The notes under the pieces: generated by a model
Databases searched by the model: none
What the model saw: only the letters and a program-made list of their open reading frames with translations
Told to the model about the DNA's origin: nothing
Source of the DNA: JAYOFM01 sp038117225
GTDB taxonomy: Bacteria; Pseudomonadota; Alphaproteobacteria; Rhodospirillales; Casp-alpha2
DNA: 39,427 nucleotides
Assembly (NCBI GenBank): GCA_038117225.1
Contig: JAYOFM010000017.1
Span: 1 to 39,427 of the forward strand
Direction of reading: 5' to 3'
In this document: one piece after another, positions 16,968-25,195 of the stretch
Layout: each line of letters opens with the position of its first letter
Numbering within the stretch: position 1 is the stretch's first letter
Position numbers and translations under genes: made by a program

Positions 16968-16999
16968 AGCTTCTCTCTATTTCCCGTTGTCTTATTTTG

Positions 17000-17029
17000 A
17001 CTGTAGCAACGCAATCGCCGTGCCATCAA
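17000..17029 (-). promoter_or_regulatory. Possible sigma-70-type promoter for the hypothetical gene at 16110-16967
   Basis: On the minus strand TTGATG (17029-17024) and TACAGT (17005-17000) are separated by 18 bases and end 32 bases before the ATG. Each box matches the consensus at four of six positions. The rest of the 190-base gap to ribA (16968-17157) shows nothing else that I can name. Confidence 0.33.
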
Positions 17030-17157
17030 GGAGCGAGTAGAATCAATGACTTATAAACAATAAACCCGACGTATTCGCGGCCGTGGGCAAGATATTCCCA
17101 GCAAGCGCGGCAACTTCGGCGTGGCGGCCCAGGGGACCGGATGGGGCGCGGCGGATT

Positions 17158-18363
17158 CTAAAATATGTGTCCGGCGCGCGCCGCCTTGGTGCGCAGATAG
17201 GCTTCGTTGTGCTTGTTTGATGGAAAACGGTGCGGAACCCGCTCCGCCACCGTAATGCCGGTGCCCTCAAGCGCCGAAACCTTATCCAGATTGTTGGTCA
17301 TCAGCCGAATAGCGCTGAAGCCTAGCTCGCGCAGCATCTTAGCTGCCGGAAGATAGATGCGTTCGTCGGCATCGAATCCGAGCTGCTCGTTGGCGTCGAT
17401 GGTGTCGAGTCCCTGGTCCTGCAGCGCGTACGCGCGAAGCTTATTGACCAAACCAATTCCGCGGCCTTCCTGCGCCAAATAAAGCAGCACGCCTTCGCCG
17501 GCGGCCTTGATTTCATCCATGGCGCCTTGCAGTTGCTCGCCGCAATCACAGCGCAGGCTGCCCAGCAGATCGCCCGTGAAACATTCCGAATGCATCCGCG
17601 TCAGCACCGGGCTCCCCGGCTCCGGTTCACCGACGATGATCGCCAGGTGCTCATGGCCGCCGTCGCCGGGCCGAAAGGCGACGATGCGGGTGTTCTCGGC
17701 TCCAACAAGCGGCACGCGCGCCTCACCGACGCGCGTTAAAGCGCGCGCGGAGGTGCTGTCGAATTGAAAGATGTCACCGGCGTCAACCAGTAGCAGATCA
17801 TGACGATGCGCCCAGGCGGCCAGATCATCGGCACTAGGGTCGAGTATTGGCGCGCTGACCGCCGCGGGGAGCAGCCGCGCCAGCTTGGCCAGGGTGACGG
17901 CGGCGCTTTCGCAATCGTACGTCGGCGTTTCCTTGATGGTAACGGTAAGGGCCGCGCGCTCGGCGTCACCCAGCGTTCCCTCGGCGATCGGATCGGCAAG
18001 TGGATTGGCTAAAGCGCGAATGGTGTCTGCATCAAGGCCGGCGGCGCTCGAGATGACGGCAATGCGGCCGACCGTATGTGCTAGACCAAGGACCGCCGCC
18101 CGGCGTGCTGTCACGGCAAGAACCGGTGCTGCTTGGCAGCGCGCGACGACTCCGGCCAGCGGACCGGCACTGGCACTTTCGGCGGCCAGTGCCAATACCG
18201 CGTTGCCCCCGCCACCCCGGATCACCACCGCCCGCTCGCCGCGGAATTCGGCTATCGCCCGGGTCACGGAAAGCAGCGACACCGGCTCGCGTGTGGCCGG
18301 CATGGCGAGTACGTCGAAGGGAGTCGTCACCGCGTCCTCACTGAATATCACGGGGCCTTGCAT
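17158..18363 (-). CDS. ribA: GTP cyclohydrolase II with degenerate N-terminal domain
   Basis: The C-terminal half (about residues 205-401) is a full GTP cyclohydrolase II, which opens GTP to start riboflavin synthesis. It has the zinc site and loop TRMHSECFTGDLLGSLRCDC, the catalytic region LLYLAQEGRGIGLVNKLRAY and IRLMTNNLDKVSALEGTGI. The N-terminal half has the size and place of the DHBP synthase (RibB) domain but lacks that enzyme's acidic DDEDREnE-type motif and its RPGHTFPL motif; at the corresponding start it reads AVVIRGGGGNAVLALAAES. So the second activity is probably lost and a separate ribB is needed. The total length of 401 residues matches bifunctional enzymes. The start ATG at 18363 is close behind GGGAA. 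Divergent from the response regulator gene. Confidence 0.93.
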   Translation of the reverse strand: MQGPVIFSEDAVTTPFDVLAMPATREPVSLLSVTRAIAEFRGERAVVIRGGGGNAVLALAAESASAGPLAGVVARCQAAPVLAVTARRAAVLGLAHTVGRIAVISSAAGLDADTIRALANPLADPIAEGTLGDAERAALTVTIKETPTYDCESAAVTLAKLARLLPAAVSAPILDPSADDLAAWAHRHDLLLVDAGDIFQFDSTSARALTRVGEARVPLVGAENTRIVAFRPGDGGHEHLAIIVGEPEPGSPVLTRMHSECFTGDLLGSLRCDCGEQLQGAMDEIKAAGEGVLLYLAQEGRGIGLVNKLRAYALQDQGLDTIDANEQLGFDADERIYLPAAKMLRELGFSAIRLMTNNLDKVSALEGTGITVAERVPHRFPSNKHNEAYLRTKAARAGHIF

Positions 18364-18450
18364 TTCCCACGCTTAGACACTTCATATATACTCTTACGGC
18401 ATCGAAGCAAAACCCCCCAACGCCGTTAACAACATCGAGGCAATGACGTC
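18364..18450. promoter_or_regulatory. Divergent promoter region between ribA and the response regulator
   Basis: This 87-base gap must hold the promoters for both genes. An AT-rich core at 18381-18392 contains TATATACT, which gives a good -10 (TATACT, 18387-18392) for the plus strand and TATATG for the minus strand. The -35 boxes are poor on both strands, so activator dependence is possible. Confidence 0.4.
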
Positions 18451-19140
18451 ATGAGCAACGGCAAGCAAATTCTTATCGTCGATGACGACGACGCCCTTTC
18501 CGAAATGCTTGGTGATCAGCTGACGCTCCACGAGGAATTTCAATGCACGCAGACCGGCACCGCCGCTGGCGCGCTTGAACTCGCCAAGAAGGATTACTAT
18601 GACGTGATCCTTCTTGATGTCGGTCTTCCGGATATGGATGGCCGCGAAGTTTGCCGCTTGATGCGCCGCAACGGCGTGACCTCGCCGATCATCATGCTGA
18701 CCGGCGCCGACACGGATGCCGACACCATCCTCGGTCTCGATGCCGGAGCCAACGATTACATCACCAAACCGTTCAAGCTCGGCGTGCTGCTGGCGCGACT
18801 ACGGGCGCACATCCGCCAGCATGAACGCAGTGACGATGCCCTATCCATCATTGGTCCCTATACCTTCCAGCCGGCCAATAAATTGCTCATCGACAACGAT
18901 GATCAGCGCAAGGTTCGCCTGACCGACAAGGAAACGGCGATACTGAAGTATCTTTACCGCGCCGGCGATAAGACCGTCAGCCGAGATGTGCTGCTGGATG
19001 AGGTCTGGGGTTATAACGCCGGCGTTACGACGCATACCCTGGAAACGCACGTCTACCGGCTACGCCAGAAGATCGAGCGCGAACCGTCGAATGCGCGGCT
19101 GCTGGTGACCGAACCGGGTGGCTATCGCCTGGCGCCCTGA
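18451..19140 (+). CDS. OmpR/PhoB-family response regulator
   Basis: A two-component DNA-binding regulator of 229 residues. The receiver domain (1-120) has the acidic pocket LIVDDDDALSEML, the phospho-acceptor D56 in VILLDVGLPDMDG, the switch threonine in IIMLTGADTDAD and K106 in YITKPFKLGVLLARLRAHI. The C-terminal winged helix (about 130-229) has RLTDKETAILKYLY, VLLDEVWGYNAGVTTHTLET and HVYRLRQKIEREPSNARLL. The N-terminal stretch DQLTLHEEFQ recalls the CenR/OtpR type of alphaproteobacterial envelope regulators, but I cannot confirm this. No histidine kinase gene is adjacent, so the partner is encoded elsewhere. It is divergent from ribA and is followed by the structured gap at 19141-19410. 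Confidence 0.93.
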   Translation: MSNGKQILIVDDDDALSEMLGDQLTLHEEFQCTQTGTAAGALELAKKDYYDVILLDVGLPDMDGREVCRLMRRNGVTSPIIMLTGADTDADTILGLDAGANDYITKPFKLGVLLARLRAHIRQHERSDDALSIIGPYTFQPANKLLIDNDDQRKVRLTDKETAILKYLYRAGDKTVSRDVLLDEVWGYNAGVTTHTLETHVYRLRQKIEREPSNARLLVTEPGGYRLAP

Positions 19141-19171
19141 CCCTTGGATAACACGTCAAGAGCCCCAAAAC

Positions 19172-19298
19172 GGGAAAGACGCCCGGTAAGGGGGGGAACC
19201 GGGCGCCTCCCATCCTCAAAGAGGATGAATTGGATGGTGGGTAACCATCCTGGAAGGTCGGAGGGCGACTTCGGGGGGGCCATCCGAATCTCCCTCTG
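19172..19298. ncRNA. Candidate structured RNA: four consecutive stem-loops, strand undecided
   Basis: The 270-base gap between the response regulator and lolA holds four stem-loops in a row. A: CGCCCGGT/ACCGGGCG (19180-19187, 19198-19205), flanked by GGGA/TCCC. B: CATCCTC/GAGGATG (19211-19227, three-base loop). C: GGATGGT/ACCATCC (19232-19250, five-base loop). D: CGGAGGG/CCCTCTG enclosing TTCGG/CCGAA (19259-19298). On the minus strand the loops of A, C and D are C-rich, resembling anti-Shine-Dalgarno sRNAs of Alphaproteobacteria, and hairpin A is followed by TCTTTCCCGTTTT, a weak terminator-like tail. On the plus strand the loops are G-rich. I know no named RNA family that matches. It could instead be a 3'-end structure of the flanking mRNAs. 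Confidence 0.4.
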
Positions 19299-19335
19299 AA
19301 ACATGGGGTGGCGTGGCCAAAGAGTCCAGGCCCCC

Positions 19336-19370
19336 GTTATAAAATTTTGTGTAAAACTAATTTTTATAAC
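19336..19370. repeat. AT-rich inverted repeat next to the structured segment
   Basis: GTTATAAAA (19336-19344) and TTTTATAAC (19362-19370) form a nine-base inverted repeat around a 17-base AT-rich loop, in otherwise GC-rich DNA. On the minus strand it would place a TATAAC -10 element just upstream of the stem-loop segment, though I see no fitting -35 box. It could instead be a protein-binding site or part of the lolA transcript end. Confidence 0.45.
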
Positions 19371-19410
19371 GATACCGCAACGGATAACGGCACCCGCTTC
19401 GGGGCCGGCT

Positions 19411-20052
19411 CTAATTCCCGTCCTGTTGCGACTCGGGCGCGTTGTAGATGAAAACCTTGTCCGGGATGGGGGCGCCGAAGCGGGCGCCGACCAACGAGAC
19501 GTCGGTGGTGATTCCCTGGCCGTCCAGAACAGTCCATTTGCGCAGCGTTATCGGCTGTTCGTTGAAAACCAGGGTGATTTTGGCTTCATCCGGCGCCGAC
19601 TTGCGGACGATAGTGGCGCGGATGACGCCGGGGGAACGCTCGAAGCCCGTGACGATGAGTTCCGCCGACGTCAGCGACAGATTCTCGTCGAGCAGAATCG
19701 ATGCCGGCGTCAACTTCAGATAGACGTGGGTCGCCTGGCCGGATTCCTTGTCGACGTAGGTAAAAAACTCACCGTCGGCAAGGATCAGCGCGGTATCGGG
19801 CTTCAAATACTCGACGCGCATGCGCCCCGGGCGGCGCATGAACATCAGCCCCTCGGCGTACTCGCCACTGGATGATAATTGCACGAAGCGACTTTGCAGC
19901 GAGCTTATACCGCGCAGATAACGGTCGACCTCCGCATAGAGCCGCTTATCCTCGCCACCCAACTTGCTGGCATCGAACGCGTTCGCCGCCGACGCCAAGG
20001 AGAAAAAAATGGCGAGCGAGAACAGGAACGCGATGGCGCGATTTTTCATCAT
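19411..20052 (-). CDS. lolA: LolA-like outer-membrane lipoprotein carrier protein
   Basis: LolA ferries lipoproteins through the periplasm from LolCDE to the outer membrane. The 213-residue protein has a Sec signal peptide, MMKNRAIAFLFSLAIFFSLA, with a likely cleavage after ANA at residue 25. The mature part starts with a helix, LYAEVDRYLRGISSLQSRFV, then QLSSSGEYAEGLMFMRRPGR, MRVEYLKP and a beta-rich body with LTPASILLDENLSL and TLVFNEQPITLRKWTVLDGQ, as in alphaproteobacterial LolA-like proteins. A double ATG marks the start, without a strong ribosome site. It lies 74 bases downstream of ftsK on the same strand, a common arrangement, and converges with the response regulator. Confidence 0.93.
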   Translation of the reverse strand: MMKNRAIAFLFSLAIFFSLASAANAFDASKLGGEDKRLYAEVDRYLRGISSLQSRFVQLSSSGEYAEGLMFMRRPGRMRVEYLKPDTALILADGEFFTYVDKESGQATHVYLKLTPASILLDENLSLTSAELIVTGFERSPGVIRATIVRKSAPDEAKITLVFNEQPITLRKWTVLDGQGITTDVSLVGARFGAPIPDKVFIYNAPESQQDGN

Positions 20053-20126
20053 GATAGGCGACTAAGTAGACAAGGAATGCGGCGGGGTAAAGGCGAAGCG
20101 ACTTGCGATGACAACGAATCCAGCAA

Positions 20127-22508
20127 TTAATGATTGCCGATCAGCACCTCGCGGCGTCCGACCCGGTTGGCCGCGGTGACCACGCCCTGAGCCTCCATGC
20201 GCTCGATAATACGGGCGGCGCGGTTGTAGCCGATTTGCAGATGGCGCTGGATAAAGCTGGTCGACGCCTTGCCTTCGCGCGCCACCAGAGCGACCGCCTC
20301 GTCATAAAGTTGATCGTCCGGGCTACCGCCGCTACCGCCGCCGATTTCGGCCATCGGATCGGCGGTTTCCTCGGTCACGGCTTCCAGATAGTCCGGCTCG
20401 CCCTGTGCCTTCAGGTAGGCGACCACCTGCTCGACCTCCTCGTCCGTGACGAACGGGCCGTGCACGCGCGAGATCCGGCCGCCGCCGGCCATGTACAGCA
20501 TGTCGCCCTGTCCGAGTAATTGTTCAGCACCCTGCTCGCCGAGAATGGTGCGGCTGTCGATTTTCGACGTAACCTGGAAGCTGATGCGTGATGGAAAATT
20601 GGCCTTGATGGTGCCGGTAATGACATCGACCGATGGGCGTTGTGTCGCCATCATCAGATGGATGCCGGCGGCGCGCGCCATCTGTGCCAGGCGCTGGATG
20701 GCCGCCTCCACGTCCTTGCCGGCGACCAGCATCAGGTCCGCCATCTCGTCGACGACCACGACGATATATGGCAGGTCCTCGGTGGCCAGGGGCTGTTCTT
20801 CCATCACCGGCTTGCCGTCGTCATCGAACCCGGTTTGTACGGCCCGGGTCAGCACCTCACCCTTGTCACGGGCTTGGCCGAGGCGCGCGTTGTAGCCGGC
20901 AATGTTACGCACGCCCAATTGCGACATGGCGCGGTAGCGGTCTTCCATTTCGCGCACCACCCACTTCAAGGCCACCACGGCCTTCGACGGATCGGTGACG
21001 ACCGGGGTCAGCAGATGGGGAATGCCTTCATAGACCGAAAGCTCCAGCATCTTGGGGTCAATCATGATGAACTTGCAGCGTTCCGGTCCCAGATTGAACA
21101 ACAGCGACAAAATCATCGTGTTCATGGCGACCGATTTCCCGGACCCTGTCGTGCCGGCGATCAACAGGTGCGGCATGCGCGCCAGATCCACCGTGACGGG
21201 CGCGCCGCCAATGTCCTTGCCCAGCGCCAGCGGCAAATCGGCCTTGGTTTTTTCGAACGCATCCGATGCCAGTAGCTCACGCAGCCGCACCATTTCGCGG
21301 TGCTGATTGGGCAGCTCAATGCCGATAACGTTGCGGCCCGGCACCACGGCGACACGCACTGAAACCGAACTCATGGATCGCGCGATATCGTCGGCGAGGC
21401 CGATGACACGGGATGTCTTAATGCCGGGCGCCGGCTCCAGTTCGTAGAGGGTCACCACGGGACCAGGGCGCACTTTGACGATTTCGCCGCGCACGCCGTA
21501 TTCCTCGAGCACGGTGCCGAGATAGGCCGCGTTCTGCTGCAGGGCGTCGTCGTTCCGCGTCTGCAGGCGGGCATCCTTTTCCGGCATCGACAACAATTCG
21601 AGGGGCGGCGGTCCGTGTTCGTCACCCGGCTCAAGTGGCAGGCGTGCCTGGCGGCGGCTCGCGGCTTTTTTGCCTGTTTTGAAGCGTTTAGGTTTGGTCT
21701 CGACAATCCCTGATGTCGCCCTTGGGAGCTTTGCGGCCGCCGGCGGGGCCGCGTCGAGTTCGTCGGCCTCTTTCATGTCACCGACGTCCGATTCATCGAC
21801 AGGACCCGTATCAATTTTCACGCCCCGCCGATTGACCTGACCCGCGACCCATGCGCCGGCGCGAACACAGCCCGTCGCCGCCATGCCAGCCGCGCGGACG
21901 ATGGTTGAGACCGACGTCTTCCAATCCGTGAGGCTCATCCCCAGCGCGATGACCAAGGCTAACGCGGCAAGGATCGTTGCACCGACACCGATGTCCGCCG
22001 TGGCGACGGTCAATGGCAGTTGCCATTGCGCGAGTGCGCGCGTGGTGCCGCCAAGTAATAAATCTCCCGCGACGCCGCCAAGTCCGGCCATGAACGGCCA
22101 GTGTCCCGGCGCGTTCATTGCGGCGAGTGCAATGGTGCAGAGCGCGATCGCGAACAGAGCCGCAATTCCCCGTAACAGTGGCCGCGCCACGTTGAGCCCA
22201 TGGCTCAGCCGCCAACCCCAGACCGCCAGAACAAGCAACGGAATCGCGGCACCATATCCAATGACCTGCAACACCAGGTCGGCCAGGGTGGCGCCGGCGT
22301 GACCAAGTAAATTCTCCGGTGCGTTACCGGTGGCGCTGTTGAGCGACGGATCACCCGGGGCATAACTGAAAATAGCGGCGACGCCGAGCACGACGCCACC
22401 AAGCAGAGCGGCTCCCGTGGTTCGCCGAAACGCGCGGCGCAAAAAGGCATTCGCCCCCGCTGGCAGCAGCGGTGGCACGCCACCGGCCCGTGTCGATACC
22501 GTTGTCAT
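20127..22508 (-). CDS. ftsK: DNA translocase FtsK
   Basis: FtsK is the septum-anchored motor that pumps chromosome ends apart and activates XerCD at dif. The 793-residue protein has an N-terminal membrane region (about 1-210) with about four hydrophobic segments, such as TGAALLGGVVLGVAAIF and AALALVIALGMSL. A short charged linker (about 215-300) follows. In the motor domain the Walker A motif GTTGSGKS is at residues 452-459; VVVVDEMADLM is Walker B, and MATQRPSVDVITG and SFQVTSKIDSRTILGE follow. The C-terminal gamma winged helix, STSFIQRHLQIGYNRAARII with VTAANRVGRREVLI, would read KOPS sequences. The start ATG at 22508 is 24 bases after the aminotransferase stop on the same strand. Confidence 0.97.
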   Translation of the reverse strand: MTTVSTRAGGVPPLLPAGANAFLRRAFRRTTGAALLGGVVLGVAAIFSYAPGDPSLNSATGNAPENLLGHAGATLADLVLQVIGYGAAIPLLVLAVWGWRLSHGLNVARPLLRGIAALFAIALCTIALAAMNAPGHWPFMAGLGGVAGDLLLGGTTRALAQWQLPLTVATADIGVGATILAALALVIALGMSLTDWKTSVSTIVRAAGMAATGCVRAGAWVAGQVNRRGVKIDTGPVDESDVGDMKEADELDAAPPAAAKLPRATSGIVETKPKRFKTGKKAASRRQARLPLEPGDEHGPPPLELLSMPEKDARLQTRNDDALQQNAAYLGTVLEEYGVRGEIVKVRPGPVVTLYELEPAPGIKTSRVIGLADDIARSMSSVSVRVAVVPGRNVIGIELPNQHREMVRLRELLASDAFEKTKADLPLALGKDIGGAPVTVDLARMPHLLIAGTTGSGKSVAMNTMILSLLFNLGPERCKFIMIDPKMLELSVYEGIPHLLTPVVTDPSKAVVALKWVVREMEDRYRAMSQLGVRNIAGYNARLGQARDKGEVLTRAVQTGFDDDGKPVMEEQPLATEDLPYIVVVVDEMADLMLVAGKDVEAAIQRLAQMARAAGIHLMMATQRPSVDVITGTIKANFPSRISFQVTSKIDSRTILGEQGAEQLLGQGDMLYMAGGGRISRVHGPFVTDEEVEQVVAYLKAQGEPDYLEAVTEETADPMAEIGGGSGGSPDDQLYDEAVALVAREGKASTSFIQRHLQIGYNRAARIIERMEAQGVVTAANRVGRREVLIGNH

Positions 22509-22532
22509 CCCAAAGGCTTATAAGAGATTGCT

Positions 22533-23723
22533 TTAAAAGACCTTAACGAGCCGCTCCATGGCCTCGCGCGTGACCGCTGGCGGATGCACCAGGGCGACGC
22601 GGATATAGGCATCCCCGGGATTGTTGCCGTCGGCGCCGGTGCGGGCGATGTAGGAACCCGGCAGTACCCTTAGACCCGCATCGCGCCACAGCCGTTCCGT
22701 TGCCGCGATGCCGTCGCCCACATTGAGCCACAAAAAGAATCCGCCGTCGGGCCGGAAAAATCCGAAGCGGTCCCCCAGCACCTGGGCCGCCGTATCGAAA
22801 TTGGCGCGATAAAGAGCCCGCAGCTCGGTCACATGGTCCTCATCGCGCCACAATGCCGCTGATGCGGCCATGGTCGGCAGGGGCATTTGTGCGCCGATAT
22901 AATTGCGCAGTCGCCGGAAATTACCGATCAATTCCTGGTCGCCGGCAACGAAGCCGGAGCGCAACCCGGCCGCCGAGGACCGCTTTGACAGTGAATGGAA
23001 GACCACAATATTGGCGAAGCCCTCACCCATCGCGGCCGCCGCCTGGAGCGCGCCGATCGGCGGGGTATCCGCGTATATTTCCGCATAACACTCGTCGACC
23101 ACCAGAACGAAATCATGGCGCCGCGCCGCATCGATGGCACCCTGCAGGGTCTCCATGTCGGCGGCCATGCCTTGCGGATTGGCTGGCGAGCAAAGATAGA
23201 ACAGCGCCAGCCGGTCGAGAGTCGCCGCGTCCAGGTCCGTGATGTCGGGCATGAATCGATTGGCGGCGGTTGCCGCCAGAAACAGCGGCTCGGCACCGGA
23301 GACGGCGGCGGCACCACCGTAGACATGATAGAACGGATTCGGCATGGCGACGATGGGCCGTCCACCCCCTTTCTGGTCGGGGACCACGAGGGCGCTGATC
23401 AGATACAGCGCTTCGCGTGTGCCGATGACTGGCAAAATCTGCTTGTTCGGATCGAAGGCCGCTGGCTCCAGACCATAGCGCCGCATCAGCCAGTCGCCGA
23501 CGGTGGCGCGAAATTCGGCCGTACCGTCAATGGGCGGATAGCGGCCCCAGGTCTCGGCATGGCGGGCCATCACCTCGGTGACGAATGCCGGTGGCGGGTG
23601 CTGCGGCTCGCCGACTGATAGAGAGATTTCTTCAGCGTCCATTGGCGGTGCGATGTCGCACAACAATTGGCGTAGCCGGTCGAACGGATATTCGGGCAAC
23701 GTCGCGAGGCGGGGGTTCAGCAT
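22533..23723 (-). CDS. Fold-type I PLP aminotransferase (DapC-like)
   Basis: A class I/II aminotransferase of 396 residues. It starts MLNPRLATLPEYPFDRLRQL and shows LSVGEPQHPPPAFV, the segment GRYPPIDGTAEFRATVGDWL, GTREALYLIS and LCSPANPQGMAADMETL. The PLP lysine lies in FHSLSKRSSAAGLRSGFV, and the arginine-type motif near the end is AYIRVALV. The nearest functional match I can suggest is N-succinyldiaminopimelate aminotransferase of the DapC type, from lysine and peptidoglycan precursor synthesis. Other substrates cannot be excluded. The ATG at 23723 is preceded by AGAGGA about ten bases upstream. A longer reading to 23795 would run across the amtB terminator region and adds residues unlike the family. 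It leads an aminotransferase-ftsK-lolA group. Confidence 0.9.
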   Translation of the reverse strand: MLNPRLATLPEYPFDRLRQLLCDIAPPMDAEEISLSVGEPQHPPPAFVTEVMARHAETWGRYPPIDGTAEFRATVGDWLMRRYGLEPAAFDPNKQILPVIGTREALYLISALVVPDQKGGGRPIVAMPNPFYHVYGGAAAVSGAEPLFLAATAANRFMPDITDLDAATLDRLALFYLCSPANPQGMAADMETLQGAIDAARRHDFVLVVDECYAEIYADTPPIGALQAAAAMGEGFANIVVFHSLSKRSSAAGLRSGFVAGDQELIGNFRRLRNYIGAQMPLPTMAASAALWRDEDHVTELRALYRANFDTAAQVLGDRFGFFRPDGGFFLWLNVGDGIAATERLWRDAGLRVLPGSYIARTGADGNNPGDAYIRVALVHPPAVTREAMERLVKVF

Positions 23724-23792
23724 GGAGCGGCGGTCCTCTATCGCACCGGCCGGAAAGACCGAGCGGGCAAAGTGTAACCCCAGCGCCCGCCG

Positions 23793-23828
23793 CAAAAAAG
23801 AGGGCCGGAAGACAAAGTCTTCCGGCCC
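23793..23828 (-). terminator. Strong intrinsic terminator of glnK-amtB
   Basis: GGGCCGGAAGAC and GTCTTCCGGCCC form a perfect 12-base stem around a three-base loop (23802-23828). On the minus strand the stem is followed by TCTTTTTTG (T-run at 23799-23794). It lies 30 bases after the amtB stop and before the aminotransferase gene. Confidence 0.92.
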
Positions 23829-23857
23829 AGTTGCGGAGTTGAACGCCGTTGTTGCGG

Positions 23858-25165
23858 TTACTGCACCGTCTCGCCGTGCAGGTGGCTGTCGAGGCCGCCA
23901 ATTTCGGTTTCCTCATCGACCCGGATGCCGCCCGTCAGCATGCCGGTAATCTTGAGGATGATGAAGGTCGCGATTCCACAGTAGATGATGGTTCCGGCGA
24001 TGCCATAGAGCTGCGTCAGCACCTGGCCCGCGTTGCCTTCGACCAGGCCCGGTGTGCCGCCGATCGCCTCGACCGCGAAGACACCGGTCAGCAGGGCACC
24101 GATGATACCGCCGATGCCGTGCACGCCGAAGACGTCGAGCGAGTCATCGTAACCGCACATGCGCTTCAGCGCGGTGGCTCCCCAATAGCAGCCGGCGCCG
24201 GCGACGATGCCGATGATCAAGGCTCCCATGGGATCGACGAAGCCGGCGGCGGGCGTGATCGCCACCAAGCCGCCAATGGCACCGGAGATGATGCCCAGAA
24301 CGCTCGGCCGCTTGTGAATCATCCACTCGATGAACATCCAGGTACAGGCGGCGGCGGCGGTGCAAATCTGCGTCACCGCCATGGCCATGCCGGCGGCGCC
24401 GTTGGCGGCCCCCGCCGAGCCGGCGTTGAAGCCGAACCAACCGACCCACAGCATGGAGGCGCCGATCACACTCAGCACCAAATTGTGCGGTGCCATGTTT
24501 TCGGTACCAAGGCCCTTGCGGCGGCCGATGACGATCGCGGTTACCAGACCAGCGATACCCGCATTGATATGAACAACCGTGCCGCCAGCGAAATCGAGCA
24601 CACCGTCGGCGCCCAGGAAGCCGCCGCCCCACACCCAATGGGTGATCGGTGCGTAGACGGCCAACATCCAAATGCTCAGGAAGATGACCATGCTGGAGAA
24701 CTTCATGCGATCGGCGAAGGCACCGGTGATCAGCGCCGGCGTAATGATCGCGAAGGTCATCTGGAAGGTCATGAACACGGATTCGGGAATCGTGCCGGAC
24801 AGCGAATCGACCTTCAGGTCCGACAGGAACAGGTTCGACAGGCCGCCGACGAAGGCATTGGCCGCACCACCATCGGAAAACGCGATCGAATACCCGGCGA
24901 CCATCCACAGGACGGACATCAGGCAGGCACAGGCGAAACTCTGCATGACTGTCGCCAGCACATTCTTTTTGCGCACCATGCCGCCGTAGAACAACGCCAG
25001 TCCGGGAATTGTCATCATCAGCACGAGTGCCGTGGAGGTCAGCATCCAGGCGGTGTCGCCGGAATCCAGCTTGGCGTCCGCGGCCAACGCCGGCATTGTC
25101 AGCGCCATCGTTGCGAAGGACAGTGTGCAGGCGCCCGTACGGGCGCGCTTCAAGGTTAGGGACAT
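23858..25165 (-). CDS. amtB: Ammonium transporter
   Basis: AmtB is a trimeric inner-membrane ammonium channel gated by the PII protein. The 435-residue protein begins with a cleavable-looking signal peptide (MSLTLKRARTGACTLSFATM, cut likely after ALAA). About eleven hydrophobic helices follow, with family signatures ALFYGGMVRKKNVL, SVLWMVAGYSIAF, DFAGGTVVHINAGIAGL, LGWFGFNAGSA-like VGWFGFNAGSAGAANG and the histidine-bearing DVFGVHGIGGIIGALLTG. The two pore histidines are those in VVHIN and GVHGIG. The start at 25165 follows AGAGG at good spacing; an upstream in-frame ATG at 25183 would overlap that site. It lies 30 bases after glnK and shares its promoter. Confidence 0.96.
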   Translation of the reverse strand: MSLTLKRARTGACTLSFATMALTMPALAADAKLDSGDTAWMLTSTALVLMMTIPGLALFYGGMVRKKNVLATVMQSFACACLMSVLWMVAGYSIAFSDGGAANAFVGGLSNLFLSDLKVDSLSGTIPESVFMTFQMTFAIITPALITGAFADRMKFSSMVIFLSIWMLAVYAPITHWVWGGGFLGADGVLDFAGGTVVHINAGIAGLVTAIVIGRRKGLGTENMAPHNLVLSVIGASMLWVGWFGFNAGSAGAANGAAGMAMAVTQICTAAAACTWMFIEWMIHKRPSVLGIISGAIGGLVAITPAAGFVDPMGALIIGIVAGAGCYWGATALKRMCGYDDSLDVFGVHGIGGIIGALLTGVFAVEAIGGTPGLVEGNAGQVLTQLYGIAGTIIYCGIATFIILKITGMLTGGIRVDEETEIGGLDSHLHGETVQ

Positions 25166-25195
25166 TGGATTACCTCTGATCATTATCTGGTTGTC

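Noticed and set aside
17066..17083. AAGGAG followed by a five-codon frame (MTYKQ) in the ribA/hypothetical gap
   Set aside because: Too short, with poor spacing and no attenuator-like structure after it.
19122..19286. Minus-strand small frame starting at an ATG with AGAGGGAG upstream (about 53 codons)
   Set aside because: The ribosome-like site is part of stem D, the frame reads through all four stem-loops and into the response regulator gene, and the peptide resembles nothing known. RNA structure explains the bases better, though a small protein is not excluded.
23849..25159. Open plus-strand frame of 436 codons rich in His, Asp and Gly
   Set aside because: It is the antisense shadow of amtB and has no domain or ribosome site.
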